Source: Vibrio coralliirubri | GTDB lineage: Bacteria > Pseudomonadota > Gammaproteobacteria > Enterobacterales > Vibrionaceae | Reading direction: 5' to 3' | Length of the DNA: 64,000 bases | Assembly: GCF_024347375.1 (NCBI RefSeq) | Contig: NZ_AP025470.1 | Location: 1,364,001 to 1,428,000 of the forward strand | Part shown: positions 43,927 to 53,754 of the stretch, in pieces | Numbering within the stretch: the stretch's first letter is position 1 | How the letters are laid out: every line of letters starts with the position of its first letter | Translations under genes and position numbers: made by a program | The notes under the pieces: model-generated | What the model saw: the letters and a program-made list of their open reading frames with translations, nothing else | Databases searched by the model: none | What the model was told of the DNA's origin: nothing

Positions 43927-44472
43927 ATGCGAAGTCTAATTTATATTGAACGCGTGTTTAATCGTATCGGTGATGCACTGGGATGGCTTTCCAGTATGTT
44001 GTTTATTCTACTTATCGCCAACGTTGTGTATGACGTTGTCATGAGATATGCCTTCAATGATGTCTCAATCGCTTTCCAAGAAATGGAATGGCACCTCTTC
44101 TCAGCCGTTTTCCTATTAGGTGTTCCTTATGCCATCAAGGCTGGTGGTCATGTTCGAGTGGATGTGTTCTACGAGCAACTGAGCTTCAAGGCGCAAGCGA
44201 TTATTGACCTGCTCGGCACACTTATCTTTCTGATGCCTTTCTGTTTGCTGGTTGCTTGGTTTGGTATTGATGTGGCCAAAGAGAGCTATAACCTCGGCGA
44301 AACCTCAGGTGACCCGGGTGGTTTGCCATATCGCTGGATCATCAAAGCCATGATCCCGCTGTCATTCTTCTTAATGGCACTCAGTGGCGTTGGTTTGATT
44401 CTGCATTCGCTGAACAAGATTTTTAATCCGCACCTTATCCATGCAAACAATACTCACACAAAGAATAAGTAG
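43927..44472 (+). CDS. TRAP transporter small permease DctQ
   Basis: The 181-aa protein has four transmembrane helices (first about 19-40, then about 55-73, 96-118 and 137-160). GGAGTCGGGA just upstream supports ATG 43927 over the longer frame. The conserved QEMEWHLFSAVFLLGVPYA is typical of DctQ. It pairs with DctM in the Na+-driven transporter. Confidence 0.9.
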   Translation: MRSLIYIERVFNRIGDALGWLSSMLFILLIANVVYDVVMRYAFNDVSIAFQEMEWHLFSAVFLLGVPYAIKAGGHVRVDVFYEQLSFKAQAIIDLLGTLIFLMPFCLLVAWFGIDVAKESYNLGETSGDPGGLPYRWIIKAMIPLSFFLMALSGVGLILHSLNKIFNPHLIHANNTHTKNK

Positions 44473-44481
44473 AGGCTGAAC

Positions 44482-45765
44482 ATGATTGGAATAGTAATGT
44501 TTTTCGTAGCCTTGTTTGCACTTTTACTTGGCTTCCCAGTGGCGTTCACCTTTGGTGGTATCGCGTTAATCTTTGGTGTTTGGGCTGAAGGCATCGAAAT
44601 GTTTGCCTTCATGCCATATCGAATTCAATCAATCATGGAAAACACGGTGCTGATGGCCGTTCCATTGTTTGTTTTCATGGGGCTTGTTCTGCAAAAGACT
44701 AAGCTTGCTGAGCAGTTGCTTGAGTCAATGGGGCGACTGTTTGGTGGTGTGCGTGGTGGTATCGCAATCTCGACGGTACTGGTAGGTTCACTGCTTGCTG
44801 CTTCTACTGGCGTAGTAGGAGCTTCGGTAGTGGCGATGGGTCTTATCTCGTTACCAGTAATGCTCAAGTACAATTACGACAAAGGCTTAGCCTGCGGCAC
44901 TATTTGTGCGTCTGGTACGCTAGGGCAGATCATTCCACCATCCATCGTATTGATTCTATTGGGTGACGTTCTAGGTGTTCCAGTAGGCGACTTGTTCCAA
45001 GCGGCGATTTGGCCCGGCGTGATGCTGGTCGGCGCGTACATCGTTTATATCTTGATATACGCGAAGCTACACCCTGAAGCGGCTCAACCGATTGAACGTG
45101 ATGACTCCATCAGCCGTAAGCAAGAAGTGTTTAATGCACTGAAAGCGATTCTTCCCCCTTTAGCACTCATTATTGTTGTACTCGGCTCTATCTTCGCAGG
45201 TGTTGCTACGCCAACAGAGTCAGCGGCATTAGGTGGCGCGGGTGCGATGATACTTGCACTGCTTTACGGTCAGTTTAGTTGGTCGATGGTGTATGACGCG
45301 TCGAAAGAGACGGTGAAAGTAACGGCGATGGTATTTGCTATCTTGCTGGGTGCAACGGCATTCTCAATGGCGTTTACCTACACTGGTGGTGACTATCTGG
45401 TTGAAGAGTGGATGCTACAACTGCCAGGTGAGAAATGGGGCTTCCTGATCATTACCATGTTGGTGATTTTGATTTTGGGTTTCTTTATCGACTTCGTAGA
45501 GATCTGTTTCATCATCGTGCCGATCATTGCGCCTGTTGCTGAACTGATGGGCATCAATATGACTTGGTTCGCTATCCTTATTGCGATGAACCTGCAAACC
45601 TCATTCTTAACGCCGCCATTTGGTTTTAGTCTGTTCTATCTAAAAGGCGTAGCACCTAAAGGTGTGACAACTAAGGACATCTACCGAGGCGTGATGCCGT
45701 TCATTCTGATTCAAATCCTCGTACTTGGATCACTTCTCGCTTTCCCATCTTTCTATGGAATGTGA
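44482..45765 (+). CDS. TRAP transporter large permease DctM
   Basis: A 427-aa DctM-family protein with about 12 hydrophobic helices. Characteristic motifs include GTLGQIIPPSIVLILLG and ATPTESAALGG. It forms the transport channel with DctQ. It lies 9 bases after dctQ and is followed by a terminator that also sits just upstream of the histidine kinase gene. Confidence 0.95.
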   Translation: MIGIVMFFVALFALLLGFPVAFTFGGIALIFGVWAEGIEMFAFMPYRIQSIMENTVLMAVPLFVFMGLVLQKTKLAEQLLESMGRLFGGVRGGIAISTVLVGSLLAASTGVVGASVVAMGLISLPVMLKYNYDKGLACGTICASGTLGQIIPPSIVLILLGDVLGVPVGDLFQAAIWPGVMLVGAYIVYILIYAKLHPEAAQPIERDDSISRKQEVFNALKAILPPLALIIVVLGSIFAGVATPTESAALGGAGAMILALLYGQFSWSMVYDASKETVKVTAMVFAILLGATAFSMAFTYTGGDYLVEEWMLQLPGEKWGFLIITMLVILILGFFIDFVEICFIIVPIIAPVAELMGINMTWFAILIAMNLQTSFLTPPFGFSLFYLKGVAPKGVTTKDIYRGVMPFILIQILVLGSLLAFPSFYGM

Positions 45766-45821
45766 GTGAAGCCAAGAATGTGAATGATATGTTTCAACGG
45801 CTATCTATAAATTGCTAAAGT

Positions 45822-45858
45822 AAAACGGCTTATTGATGTTCATTAAGCCGTTTTTTGT
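45822..45858 (+). terminator. Terminator between DctM and the histidine kinase gene
   Basis: AAAACGGCTTA (45822-45832) / TAAGCCGTTTT (45844-45854) with T6. It ends only about 12 bases before the kinase ATG (45870), so the kinase is either read through or has a promoter inside this region. Confidence 0.85.
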
Positions 45859-45869
45859 GAGGGAAAGGA

Positions 45870-47225
45870 ATGCCTCTAAAAGCCAAGCTGATTTTGCTGA
45901 CGCTGCTCCCGTTGCTGCTGGTAACGGCGAGTATTAGTTGGATCTCGCTGCACCAGACTAAGACGTTAGGTGCTAAAGAAGTCGAGATCTTTAGAGACAG
46001 CCTAATCAAGTCGCGTGAAAACGCCCTCAAAGACACGGTTGACCTCGCATTCGACGCCATAGAACACGTCTATAACGATCCAAATATCCAAGAAGCCCAA
46101 GCCAAAAAAAAAGTTCGAACCATATTGTCTAAACTTAGATATGGCTCTGATGGGTATTTCTTCGCATACGATCGCCACGGGACCAACTTGGTTCATCCAA
46201 TTCAGCCAGAATTGATAGGCCAAAACCTACTCCAACTGCAAGATGAAGATGGCGACTTTCTGATAGAGGCTCTGTTAAGAGAGGCGCAAACCGGAGGTGG
46301 GTTTCACCAGTATTTGTGGCAAAAGCCGTCGACGGGTGAGGTGGTGTCTAAGTTGAGCTACGCTGCTTGGTTAGAGCGATGGGACTGGATGATTGGCACC
46401 GGCTTGTATATTGAAGATGTACACCAAGAAGTGGCTTCGATGCAGGCTGAGATTAATAATAATATTGAAACCACGTTCTTTTCGATTGTGGTGATTTTGA
46501 GCGTGACGGTCGCGGTCATCATCGTGCTGACCTTGGCCATTAACATGCATGAACATCGGATTGCGGATAACAACCTAAAGGAACTGGCGCATAAGACGGT
46601 GATGTTCCAAGAAGACGAGAAGAAGCATCTAGCACGTGAACTACATGATGGTATTAACCAATTATTAGTGTCGAGTCGTTGCCACTTAGAACTGCTCGGT
46701 AATAAGCTACAAAATGAAGACCTCAAAGCACATTTGAATAAGTCGCAGCATTCACTGATGCGAGCGATCGAGGAAGTGAGGCACATCTCGCATCAACTTC
46801 GCCCAAGTTCGTTGGATGACATAGGCTTAGAAGCGGCGCTGTCTTCGCTGTTATTAGATTTTCAGGCGCACTCGGGTATTGAAGTAGAAACCTTGTTTAG
46901 CACTCAACAGGGCAAGCTGAAATCTGAGGCTGCGACAACCTTATATCGCGTAGTGCAAGAGTCGCTGAATAACATCGAGAAACACGCGCAAGCGACCAAA
47001 GTAACGGTTATCGCGCAGCAAATTGGTAATGTGCTGCAGCTATTGATTCAAGATAACGGTGTCGGTTTCAACACCTATAAAGCGATGGAAAAACGAGGGA
47101 TCGGGCTGCGTAACATGAGAGAGCGAGTGGAGTTCATCGGTGGTGACTTTGAATTGATGAGTGAGATTGGCCTCGGAACGGAAATTACAGTGTTACTGAC
47201 ACTAGAGGGATTAATGAATGAGTGA
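45870..47225 (+). CDS. Cache-domain sensor histidine kinase (HisKA_3 / NarX-UhpB class)
   Basis: The 451-aa protein has an N-terminal helix (about 6-26), a periplasmic single Cache domain (about 30-195; SDGYFFAYDRHGTNLVHP), a second helix (about 203-224), a HisKA_3 dimerisation domain with the phosphorylated His in ARELHDGINQLL, and an ATPase domain (VVQESLNNIEKHA; DNGVGF; GIGLRNMRER). It overlaps its response regulator by 8 bases. The Cache domain probably senses a small carboxylate related to the upstream transporter. Confidence 0.92.
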   Translation: MPLKAKLILLTLLPLLLVTASISWISLHQTKTLGAKEVEIFRDSLIKSRENALKDTVDLAFDAIEHVYNDPNIQEAQAKKKVRTILSKLRYGSDGYFFAYDRHGTNLVHPIQPELIGQNLLQLQDEDGDFLIEALLREAQTGGGFHQYLWQKPSTGEVVSKLSYAAWLERWDWMIGTGLYIEDVHQEVASMQAEINNNIETTFFSIVVILSVTVAVIIVLTLAINMHEHRIADNNLKELAHKTVMFQEDEKKHLARELHDGINQLLVSSRCHLELLGNKLQNEDLKAHLNKSQHSLMRAIEEVRHISHQLRPSSLDDIGLEAALSSLLLDFQAHSGIEVETLFSTQQGKLKSEAATTLYRVVQESLNNIEKHAQATKVTVIAQQIGNVLQLLIQDNGVGFNTYKAMEKRGIGLRNMRERVEFIGGDFELMSEIGLGTEITVLLTLEGLMNE

Positions 47226-47856
47226 AGTTATTCGAGTTGTGATTGCTGATGATCACCAAGTGGTACTGGATGGCTTTATGGCGAGATTGGAACTCGAGCC
47301 AGATATTAGCGTGATAGGTACCGCCAGTAATGGGCTAGAAGCGGTAGAGGTGGTTAAGTCTCTGCGCCCTGATGTCGTGTTGATGGATATCAGCATGCCT
47401 ATCATGAATGGCATTGATGCCACCCATCTGATCAAAGAAGAAGACCCAGAAGCCAAGGTACTGATGCTGACCATGCATAATAACCGTGAATACATCATGA
47501 AGGTGATGCAGTCGGGGGCTGTCGGTTACATGTTGAAAGAGATTTCGGCTGAAAAAATGGTGCAGGCAATCAAAACGGTCAATCAAGGCTCGACCTATTT
47601 CTGTGAAAAAGTCACGCAGAATTTGTTTACTCAGCCGATTACTCCTACGCCATCGGTCAAGAATCCATTGAGCAGACGTGAAGAGGCTGTGCTGAAATTA
47701 GTCGCAAAAGGGGAGAGCAGTAAAGAGGTCGCGAAGGCGCTGAATATCAGCTATCGAACGGTAGAAACCCATAGGCAAAATATTAAGCATAAGCTCGATA
47801 TTCACTCTACGGCAGAGCTTGCAAAATATGCGGTCAGCTCCGGGCTTGTGGACTGA
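47218..47856 (+). CDS. NarL/FixJ-family response regulator
   Basis: This 212-aa regulator has a receiver domain (acidic pocket ADDH, phospho-Asp in DVVLMDISMP, about residue 59) and a LuxR-type helix-turn-helix (LSRREEAVLKLVAKGESSKE, then YRTVETHRQNIKHKL). It is paired with the kinase. Likely targets are the TRAP promoter and possibly carbon metabolism genes. A terminator follows. Confidence 0.93.
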   Translation: MSEVIRVVIADDHQVVLDGFMARLELEPDISVIGTASNGLEAVEVVKSLRPDVVLMDISMPIMNGIDATHLIKEEDPEAKVLMLTMHNNREYIMKVMQSGAVGYMLKEISAEKMVQAIKTVNQGSTYFCEKVTQNLFTQPITPTPSVKNPLSRREEAVLKLVAKGESSKEVAKALNISYRTVETHRQNIKHKLDIHSTAELAKYAVSSGLVD

Positions 47857-47911
47857 TCTTACGCTAAATTACGTTAAATGTGTAATTTAATTACTAAATG
47901 TGTAATTTACG

Positions 47912-47935
47912 CCTCCTTTATGGAGGTTTTTTTAG
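47912..47935 (+). terminator. Terminator after the response regulator
   Basis: CCTCC (47912-47916) / GGAGG (47922-47926) followed by T7. The stem is short but has a long U-run. Confidence 0.7.
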
Positions 47936-48025
47936 TATTTTTGCGACAGGTTGATATTCTTCTTTTCGAAATTTAAGCGCCGAATGCAATGTTGCAAACT
48001 GTGCGCTGCAAATTAGAGAGGAAGC

Positions 48026-49624
48026 ATGGAGCCTGTAAAAGATAGGTATAGTATTGAAAATACCGATTATACAGTAGGACAAGATAACGTTCAGAAATGG
48101 GGTTTTGATGTTCATAACCCAGTATTTGGAATCAGTGCAGGGGCGATCATTATCTTCCTGTTGGCACTTCTAGTCGCAGACCCTGAAACCGCAAAAGCGG
48201 CGCTTGATGGAATCAAATGGAAAGTCATTGGTAACTTCGATGGTTTCTTCATGTGGGCAGCAAACATCTTCGTAATTTTCTGTTTTGCCCTCATTGTCTC
48301 CCCGTATGGCAAGATACGTATTGGTGGCAATGATGCCAAAGCAGAGCACTCTAACCTATCTTGGATGTCGATGTTATTCGCCGCGGGAATGGGTATTGGT
48401 TTAATGTTCTGGGGTGTGGCTGAGCCAGTGGCTTACTTCACTGGCTGGTATGAAACGCCATTAGGTGTTGAAGCATACTCTCCTGAAGCGGCTAAGTTGG
48501 CGCTTGGTGCAACCATCTACAACTGGGGTCTACACGGTTGGGCGATTTACGCTGTTGTTGCTTTAGCGCTTGCTTTCTTCACCTTCAATAAAGGTTTACC
48601 TCTATCAATCCGCTCTATTTTCTATCCTATTTTGGGTGATAGAACTTGGGGTTGGTTTGGTCATATCGTTGATATCGTCGCTGTACTTGCAACACTATTT
48701 GGCCTTGCAACTTCACTGGGCTTAGGTGCTCAACAAGCAACAAGTGGTATTAACCATGTATTTGGTACCGATGGCGGGATTGGCATGCAGCTGATTGTTA
48801 TCGCTGTGGTCACTTTCTTAGCAACAATGTCAGTGGTTCGTGGTATCAACGGTGGCGTAAAGCTTCTGAGTAATGTGAACATGCTGGTTGCTTTGGGCTT
48901 GCTTATCTTCGTTACCATCGCTGGTGGCATGGCGGGCATTAAAGCAATCCCAACCGCGCTAATGGGCTACATTGAAAACTTCATTCCTTTAAGTAATCCT
49001 CATGGTCGTGATGATGAAACGTGGATGCAAGGTTGGACGGTATTCTACTGGGCGTGGTGGATGTCTTGGTCACCATTCGTCGGCATGTTCATCGCTCGTA
49101 TCTCTAAAGGTCGTACGATTCGTGAATTCATCGTTGCTGTATTGTTCATTCCAACGACTGTAATCATTATCTGGATGGCTATTTTCGGTGGTATCGCGAT
49201 TGATCAAGTGGCGAACAAGGTGGGCGAGATTGGTATGAATGGTCTGCAAGATATTACACTTTCTCTTTTCCACACTTACGATGCACTGCCAATGAGCTCT
49301 GTGCTGTCAGTGGTATCGATTGGTTTGATTATGGTGTTCTTTATCACCTCGTCTGATTCAGGCTCATTGGTTATCGATAGCATTACCTCTGGCGGTAAAG
49401 TGGATGCTCCGGTTCCACAACGTGTATTTTGGGCGTTGATGGGCGGCGCGATTGCAGCGGTTCTACTATGGGTTGGTGGTACGGAATCTATTCAAGCACT
49501 GCAAGCTGGAACGGTATCAATGGCGCTACCATTTGCCTTCATATTATTGCTTATGTGCCTAAGCTTATTGCTAGGTTTACGAACTGAAAATCAATTGGTT
49601 AAGCACCAAAATGCTTTGAGTTAA
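48026..49624 (+). CDS. BCCT-family betaine/carnitine/choline transporter, first copy
   Basis: The 532-aa protein has about 12 transmembrane helices. The BCCT substrate motif region is GMGIGLMFWGVAEP (about 122-135), and the Trp-rich helix WTVFYWAWWMSWSP (about 332-345) leads to FIARISKGRTIREF. BCCT carriers import glycine betaine, choline, DMSP or related osmolytes. A near-identical paralogue follows. The strong AGAGAGGAAGC ribosome site supports ATG 48026. Substrate cannot be told from sequence alone. Confidence 0.93.
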   Translation: MEPVKDRYSIENTDYTVGQDNVQKWGFDVHNPVFGISAGAIIIFLLALLVADPETAKAALDGIKWKVIGNFDGFFMWAANIFVIFCFALIVSPYGKIRIGGNDAKAEHSNLSWMSMLFAAGMGIGLMFWGVAEPVAYFTGWYETPLGVEAYSPEAAKLALGATIYNWGLHGWAIYAVVALALAFFTFNKGLPLSIRSIFYPILGDRTWGWFGHIVDIVAVLATLFGLATSLGLGAQQATSGINHVFGTDGGIGMQLIVIAVVTFLATMSVVRGINGGVKLLSNVNMLVALGLLIFVTIAGGMAGIKAIPTALMGYIENFIPLSNPHGRDDETWMQGWTVFYWAWWMSWSPFVGMFIARISKGRTIREFIVAVLFIPTTVIIIWMAIFGGIAIDQVANKVGEIGMNGLQDITLSLFHTYDALPMSSVLSVVSIGLIMVFFITSSDSGSLVIDSITSGGKVDAPVPQRVFWALMGGAIAAVLLWVGGTESIQALQAGTVSMALPFAFILLLMCLSLLLGLRTENQLVKHQNALS

Positions 49625-49637
49625 AAGTATTTTTGAT

Positions 49638-49665
49638 AAAAAGGTCGACAGGGTCGACCTTTTTT
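49638..49665 (+). terminator. Terminator between the two BCCT genes
   Basis: AAAAAGGTCGAC (49638-49649) / GTCGACCTTTTT (49653-49664), 3-base loop, long T-run. The second gene therefore has its own promoter. Confidence 0.9.
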
Positions 49666-49895
49666 TCGTCATAAACTTGAGTAATTACGTGAATATTGTT
49701 TGAAATTCCATCGAACCGATTCTGGTTTACTGAAAACAACAAGTTAACCTGCTAAACTTCAGACATCCAAGTATTTGAATTATTGTGACAACAGCTTGTA
49801 CTACTTGGATCGTAGGTTCGAGTTTGTGATTAAGTCGCAGGTAAGTAAGGAATACGAGGTCAATAGACCCTAATAGTATTCCGTAGAGAGGGATA

Positions 49896-51467
49896 ATGAC
49901 TAAAGGTATAGATAAATACAGTATCGACAGTACGGATTACACTGTCGGTCAAGATAACGTCCAAAAATGGGGTTTTGATGTTCATAACCCAGTATTTGGT
50001 ATCAGTGCGGGACTTATCGCTTTGTTCCTGATCGGTGTTCTTATTACAGATACCGCTTCAGCAAAGGCTGCACTAGATGGCGTTAAAGGCCAGATTATCA
50101 ATTCGTTTGATTGGCTTTTCATCTGGTCGGGTAATATTTTCGTAATTTTCTGCTTGGGCTTGATTGTTTCTCCATACGGCAAAATCCGCCTTGGTGGTGT
50201 TGATGCGACGGCAGATTACTCATTCATCTCTTGGCTATCGATGCTGTTTGCCGCAGGTATGGGTATCGGCTTGATGTTCTGGAGTGTGGCTGAGCCTGCT
50301 GCTTACTTCACGGGTTGGTTTGAAACTCCGTTAGGTGTTGAACCAAACACACCAGAAGCTGCAAAACTGGCATTGGGTGCAACCATGTATCACTGGGGTC
50401 TACACCCTTGGGCTATTTATGGCGTAGTAGCACTGTCACTTGCGTTTTTCTCTTACAACAAGGGACTGCCTCTTTCTATCCGTTCTATCTTTTACCCAAT
50501 TTTAGGTGATAGAGCTTGGGGCTGGGCAGGTCACATTGTTGATATTCTTGCTGTACTTGCAACGCTATTTGGTCTGGCGACATCGTTAGGTCTTGGTGCA
50601 CAACAAGCGGCAAGTGGTATTCAGCATGTATTCGGCATTGAAGCGGGCTTAGGTCTGCAAGTTATTGTGATTACAGCGGTGACTTTATTGGCGGTAGTAT
50701 CAGTACTTCGCGGTATTGATGGTGGCGTTAAAGTTATCAGTAACATCAACATGTTGGTTGCTTTCCTACTGCTTATCTTAGTGGCTCTAATTGGCTACGC
50801 GGTGACTTTAGGTTCTATCCCAACAACATTGATGGCATACATTGAAAACATCATTCCGCTAAGTAACCCTCACGGTCGTGAAGATGAAACGTGGATGCAC
50901 GGTTGGACTGTATTCTACTGGGCTTGGTGGATCTCATGGTCTCCATTCGTAGGTATGTTTATCGCACGTGTTTCTAAAGGTCGTACCGTTCGTGAGTTCA
51001 TCACAGCAGTACTGATTGTACCGACTACAGTGACTATCATTTGGATGTCAGTATTCGGTGGCATGGCGATTGACCAAATCGTGAATAACGTTGGTATTCT
51101 TGGTCAAGACGGCCTAACGGATGTATCACTAGCAATGTTCCAAATGTTTGATGCACTGCCGTTCGGTACTCTGCTTTCAATCATTGCGGTTGTATTGGTT
51201 CTAGTATTCTTCATTACATCGTCTGACTCAGGCTCTCTAGTAATCGACAGCATCACCGCGGGTGGTAAAGTTGATACGCCTGTGCCTCAACGTGTGTTCT
51301 GGGCGTTCCTTGAAGGTGCTATTGCTGTTGCTCTATTGTGGGTTGGTGGTACTGAAGCAGTACAAGCTCTACAAGCGGGTGCAATCTCTACAGCATTGCC
51401 ATTCACCATCATTCTATTACTGATGTGTGTGAGCTTGCTAATGGGTATGCGTACAGAAAAGCGCTAG
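49896..51467 (+). CDS. BCCT-family transporter, second copy
   Basis: A 523-aa paralogue of the previous gene. The N-terminal TDYTVGQDNVQKWGFDVHNP is shared residue for residue, as are the Trp-rich helix and much of the core. Differences concentrate in helices 1-3 and near residues 240-275. SVAEPAAYFTGW replaces GVAEPVAYFTGW, next to the substrate region, so the two may differ in substrate preference. GAGAGGGATA precedes the start, and a strong terminator follows. Tandem duplication is the simplest explanation. Confidence 0.93.
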   Translation: MTKGIDKYSIDSTDYTVGQDNVQKWGFDVHNPVFGISAGLIALFLIGVLITDTASAKAALDGVKGQIINSFDWLFIWSGNIFVIFCLGLIVSPYGKIRLGGVDATADYSFISWLSMLFAAGMGIGLMFWSVAEPAAYFTGWFETPLGVEPNTPEAAKLALGATMYHWGLHPWAIYGVVALSLAFFSYNKGLPLSIRSIFYPILGDRAWGWAGHIVDILAVLATLFGLATSLGLGAQQAASGIQHVFGIEAGLGLQVIVITAVTLLAVVSVLRGIDGGVKVISNINMLVAFLLLILVALIGYAVTLGSIPTTLMAYIENIIPLSNPHGREDETWMHGWTVFYWAWWISWSPFVGMFIARVSKGRTVREFITAVLIVPTTVTIIWMSVFGGMAIDQIVNNVGILGQDGLTDVSLAMFQMFDALPFGTLLSIIAVVLVLVFFITSSDSGSLVIDSITAGGKVDTPVPQRVFWAFLEGAIAVALLWVGGTEAVQALQAGAISTALPFTIILLLMCVSLLMGMRTEKR

Positions 51468-51789
51468 GCTTTTTAAGCTGAAATCTACAGCAATTTATAC
51501 GCAGTAGAGTGGTAAATAATATGAAGGCAGAAGAGGAAACTCTTCTGCCTTTTTTGTTTCTTCTTTACCATGTTTTTTGTCCATTTTTAGCGTGTAAAGT
51601 GCGATAAAAATTCTAATAACCGCAGAGATAATGCCGCCTTAAATTTGGCGACAAGCCAAGGAATTGACATTAGGTAAGCTTATGGTTTGATTAAAATTAT
51701 ATTCCGATATTAAATTGTGAAATCGCTCGAATTTAATACTGATATTGGGTAGTATGCGCGGGATTTCCCACCACTCGTGAAACTTTGAC
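51468..51789. other. 322-base intergenic region between BCCT2 and the chemoreceptor gene
   Basis: It contains the BCCT2 terminator and otherwise A/T-rich sequence likely to hold the chemoreceptor promoter. I could not assign a clear sigma-28 site. Confidence 0.6.
51524..51557 (+). terminator. Terminator after the second BCCT gene
   Basis: AAGGCAGAAGAG (51524-51535) / CTCTTCTGCCTT (51540-51551), GAAA loop, T-run. Confidence 0.92.
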
Positions 51790-53673
51790 ATGAAACTAAC
51801 ACTAAAGCAGAAGTTGATAGGTGCTAGCCTATCTGCTGTTGTCGTTATGGCTACAGCGTTGACTTGGTTATCAGCAAACCAATTATTTGAACAGACTCGT
51901 AATGGCGTATACCTACGAGCTGAAAGCGTATCTGAAGCAGCATCTGAAGGTATTAAAAACTGGATTGATATCCGTACTGACATCGCATCAGCATTTAATG
52001 AGTTTTCACGAGAAGGTGATGTTGTCCCTTTCCTGAGACAAGCTCGTGTAGCGGGTGGCTTTGACGATATCTTTTTAGGTACTCCAGAAGGTGGAATGTA
52101 CCGTTCACATCCTGAACGTAATCGTGCAGATTACGATCCTCGTCAACGTCCTTGGTACCAAGAAGCAAACGCTGCAGGTAAGCAAATCATTACTACGGCT
52201 TACCAAGATGCAATCACCAAAGCACTGCTAGTAACGATCGCAGAACCTGTTCGCCACAACGGCCAACTTGTTGGTGTTGTTGGTGCAGACGTACTTATCG
52301 ACCAATTGGTTAACGATGTAATCAGCCTTGATGTTGGTGACAACGCTTACGCAATGCTCATTGATGCCTCTGACGGCACATTCCTAGCACACCCAGATTC
52401 AGCACTAAGCTTGAAGCCAGTAAGCCAGCTTTCAAACGATATCTCTATGCCTATCATCGAAAACGCAGTGCGTACGGGGAGCATCGAGATCATCAAAGAG
52501 CGCGGCGCAGACAAGCTGCTTTACTTCACGAAGGTGCCTAACACTAACTGGATCTTCGCGGTTCAGATGGACAAAGCAACAGAAGAAGCGAACCACTCAA
52601 CGCTACTTACTCAACTGATCATCACTGCTGTCATTATTACGCTCATCGTAATCGTACTCGTGTCTTGGTTAGTAAGCTTCCTATTCCGCGACCTAAACCG
52701 TGTTTCAGCAGCACTTGAAGAAATTGCTTCAGGTGAGGGCGACCTTACTCAACGTCTTGAGCCTAAGAGCGACGATGAAATTGGTCAGCTTGCTGCAAAC
52801 TTCAACCGTTTTGTGGGCAACATGCACACCATGGTGATCAAGCTAAGCGAAGTATCTGCTGCGCTGGGCAACCAAGCGCGTCAAACGGCTTCTCAAGCTG
52901 AAGAACGTAGTGCTCGTATCCAAATGCAACAAGACGAGATCAACATGGTAGCAACAGCCGTTAACGAAATGGCTGCAGCAACACAAGAGATCGCAGGTAA
53001 CGCAGACCACACTGCACAGAACTCATCTGAAGCGGTTGGCGCATGTGAGCACGGTACTGGTCAAGTAACACAGACTCAAAGCTCTATCCAAAACCTTGCT
53101 CAAGAAGTTCAAATCGCAACCAACGTGATTCTAGAGCTTGAAGAGCACGGCAACAGCATCAACGCTATCTTGTCTAACATTCAAGGTATTGCAGAACAAA
53201 CGAACCTACTTGCACTTAACGCCGCTATTGAAGCTGCACGTGCCGGTGAGCAAGGTCGTGGTTTCGCAGTAGTAGCGGATGAAGTTCGAGTTCTGAGCCA
53301 ACGTACACACGGTTCAACGCAAGAAATTCAACAAACGATTGAGTTGCTACAAGGTACAACAGGCAAAGCGGTTAACATCATGAACGATAGCCGTACTCTT
53401 GCTGAAACCAGTGTTGATGACGCGAACTCAGCGGCTGCAAGCCTAACGCAAATCCATGCAGCTGTTGAACGCATCAGCGACATGGCAACACAGATTGCTT
53501 CTGCTGCAGAAGAGCAAGCGTCAGTAACGTCTGAGATTACTCGTAATACTGAAGGAATCCGTGACGTATCTAACGAGCTAGCAGATGAAGCACACCAAGC
53601 TGCAGAGCAAGCTGCGCAGCTTTCTGAACTGTCTCACGAGCTAGAAAGCGAAATCAGCCGCTTCAAGCTGTAA
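51790..53673 (+). CDS. Methyl-accepting chemotaxis protein with double Cache sensor
   Basis: This 627-aa receptor has transmembrane helix 1 (about 11-31), a dCache_1 ligand domain (about 35-270; [25 protein letters not shown]), helix 2 (about 277-299), a HAMP domain (about 300-352) and a signalling coil with the conserved tip [19 protein letters not shown]. No C-terminal CheR-binding pentapeptide is present. dCache_1 receptors often sense amino acids or organic acids; the ligand here is unknown. Stands alone with its own terminator. Confidence 0.94.
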   Translation: MKLTLKQKLIGASLSAVVVMATALTWLSANQLFEQTRNGVYLRAESVSEAASEGIKNWIDIRTDIASAFNEFSREGDVVPFLRQARVAGGFDDIFLGTPEGGMYRSHPERNRADYDPRQRPWYQEANAAGKQIITTAYQDAITKALLVTIAEPVRHNGQLVGVVGADVLIDQLVNDVISLDVGDNAYAMLIDASDGTFLAHPDSALSLKPVSQLSNDISMPIIENAVRTGSIEIIKERGADKLLYFTKVPNTNWIFAVQMDKATEEANHSTLLTQLIITAVIITLIVIVLVSWLVSFLFRDLNRVSAALEEIASGEGDLTQRLEPKSDDEIGQLAANFNRFVGNMHTMVIKLSEVSAALGNQARQTASQAEERSARIQMQQDEINMVATAVNEMAAATQEIAGNADHTAQNSSEAVGACEHGTGQVTQTQSSIQNLAQEVQIATNVILELEEHGNSINAILSNIQGIAEQTNLLALNAAIEAARAGEQGRGFAVVADEVRVLSQRTHGSTQEIQQTIELLQGTTGKAVNIMNDSRTLAETSVDDANSAAASLTQIHAAVERISDMATQIASAAEEQASVTSEITRNTEGIRDVSNELADEAHQAAEQAAQLSELSHELESEISRFKL

Positions 53674-53691
53674 GCGCTAACTGATAATTTG

Positions 53692-53724
53692 AAAGCCGAA
53701 TGTGAATATCACATTCGGCTTTTT
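53692..53724. terminator. Bidirectional terminator between the chemoreceptor and lipoprotein genes
   Basis: AAAGCCGAATGTGA (53692-53705) pairs with TCACATTCGGCTTT (53709-53722) around a 3-base loop, T-run after. Confidence 0.92.
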
Positions 53725-53754
53725 TGTGCGTGCTAATTAGAGTTGTGACCCAAA

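Noticed and set aside
46358..46786. 142-codon minus-strand frame inside the histidine kinase gene
   Set aside because: Antisense shadow rich in Ser and Cys, without a ribosome site; the sense gene has clear domains.
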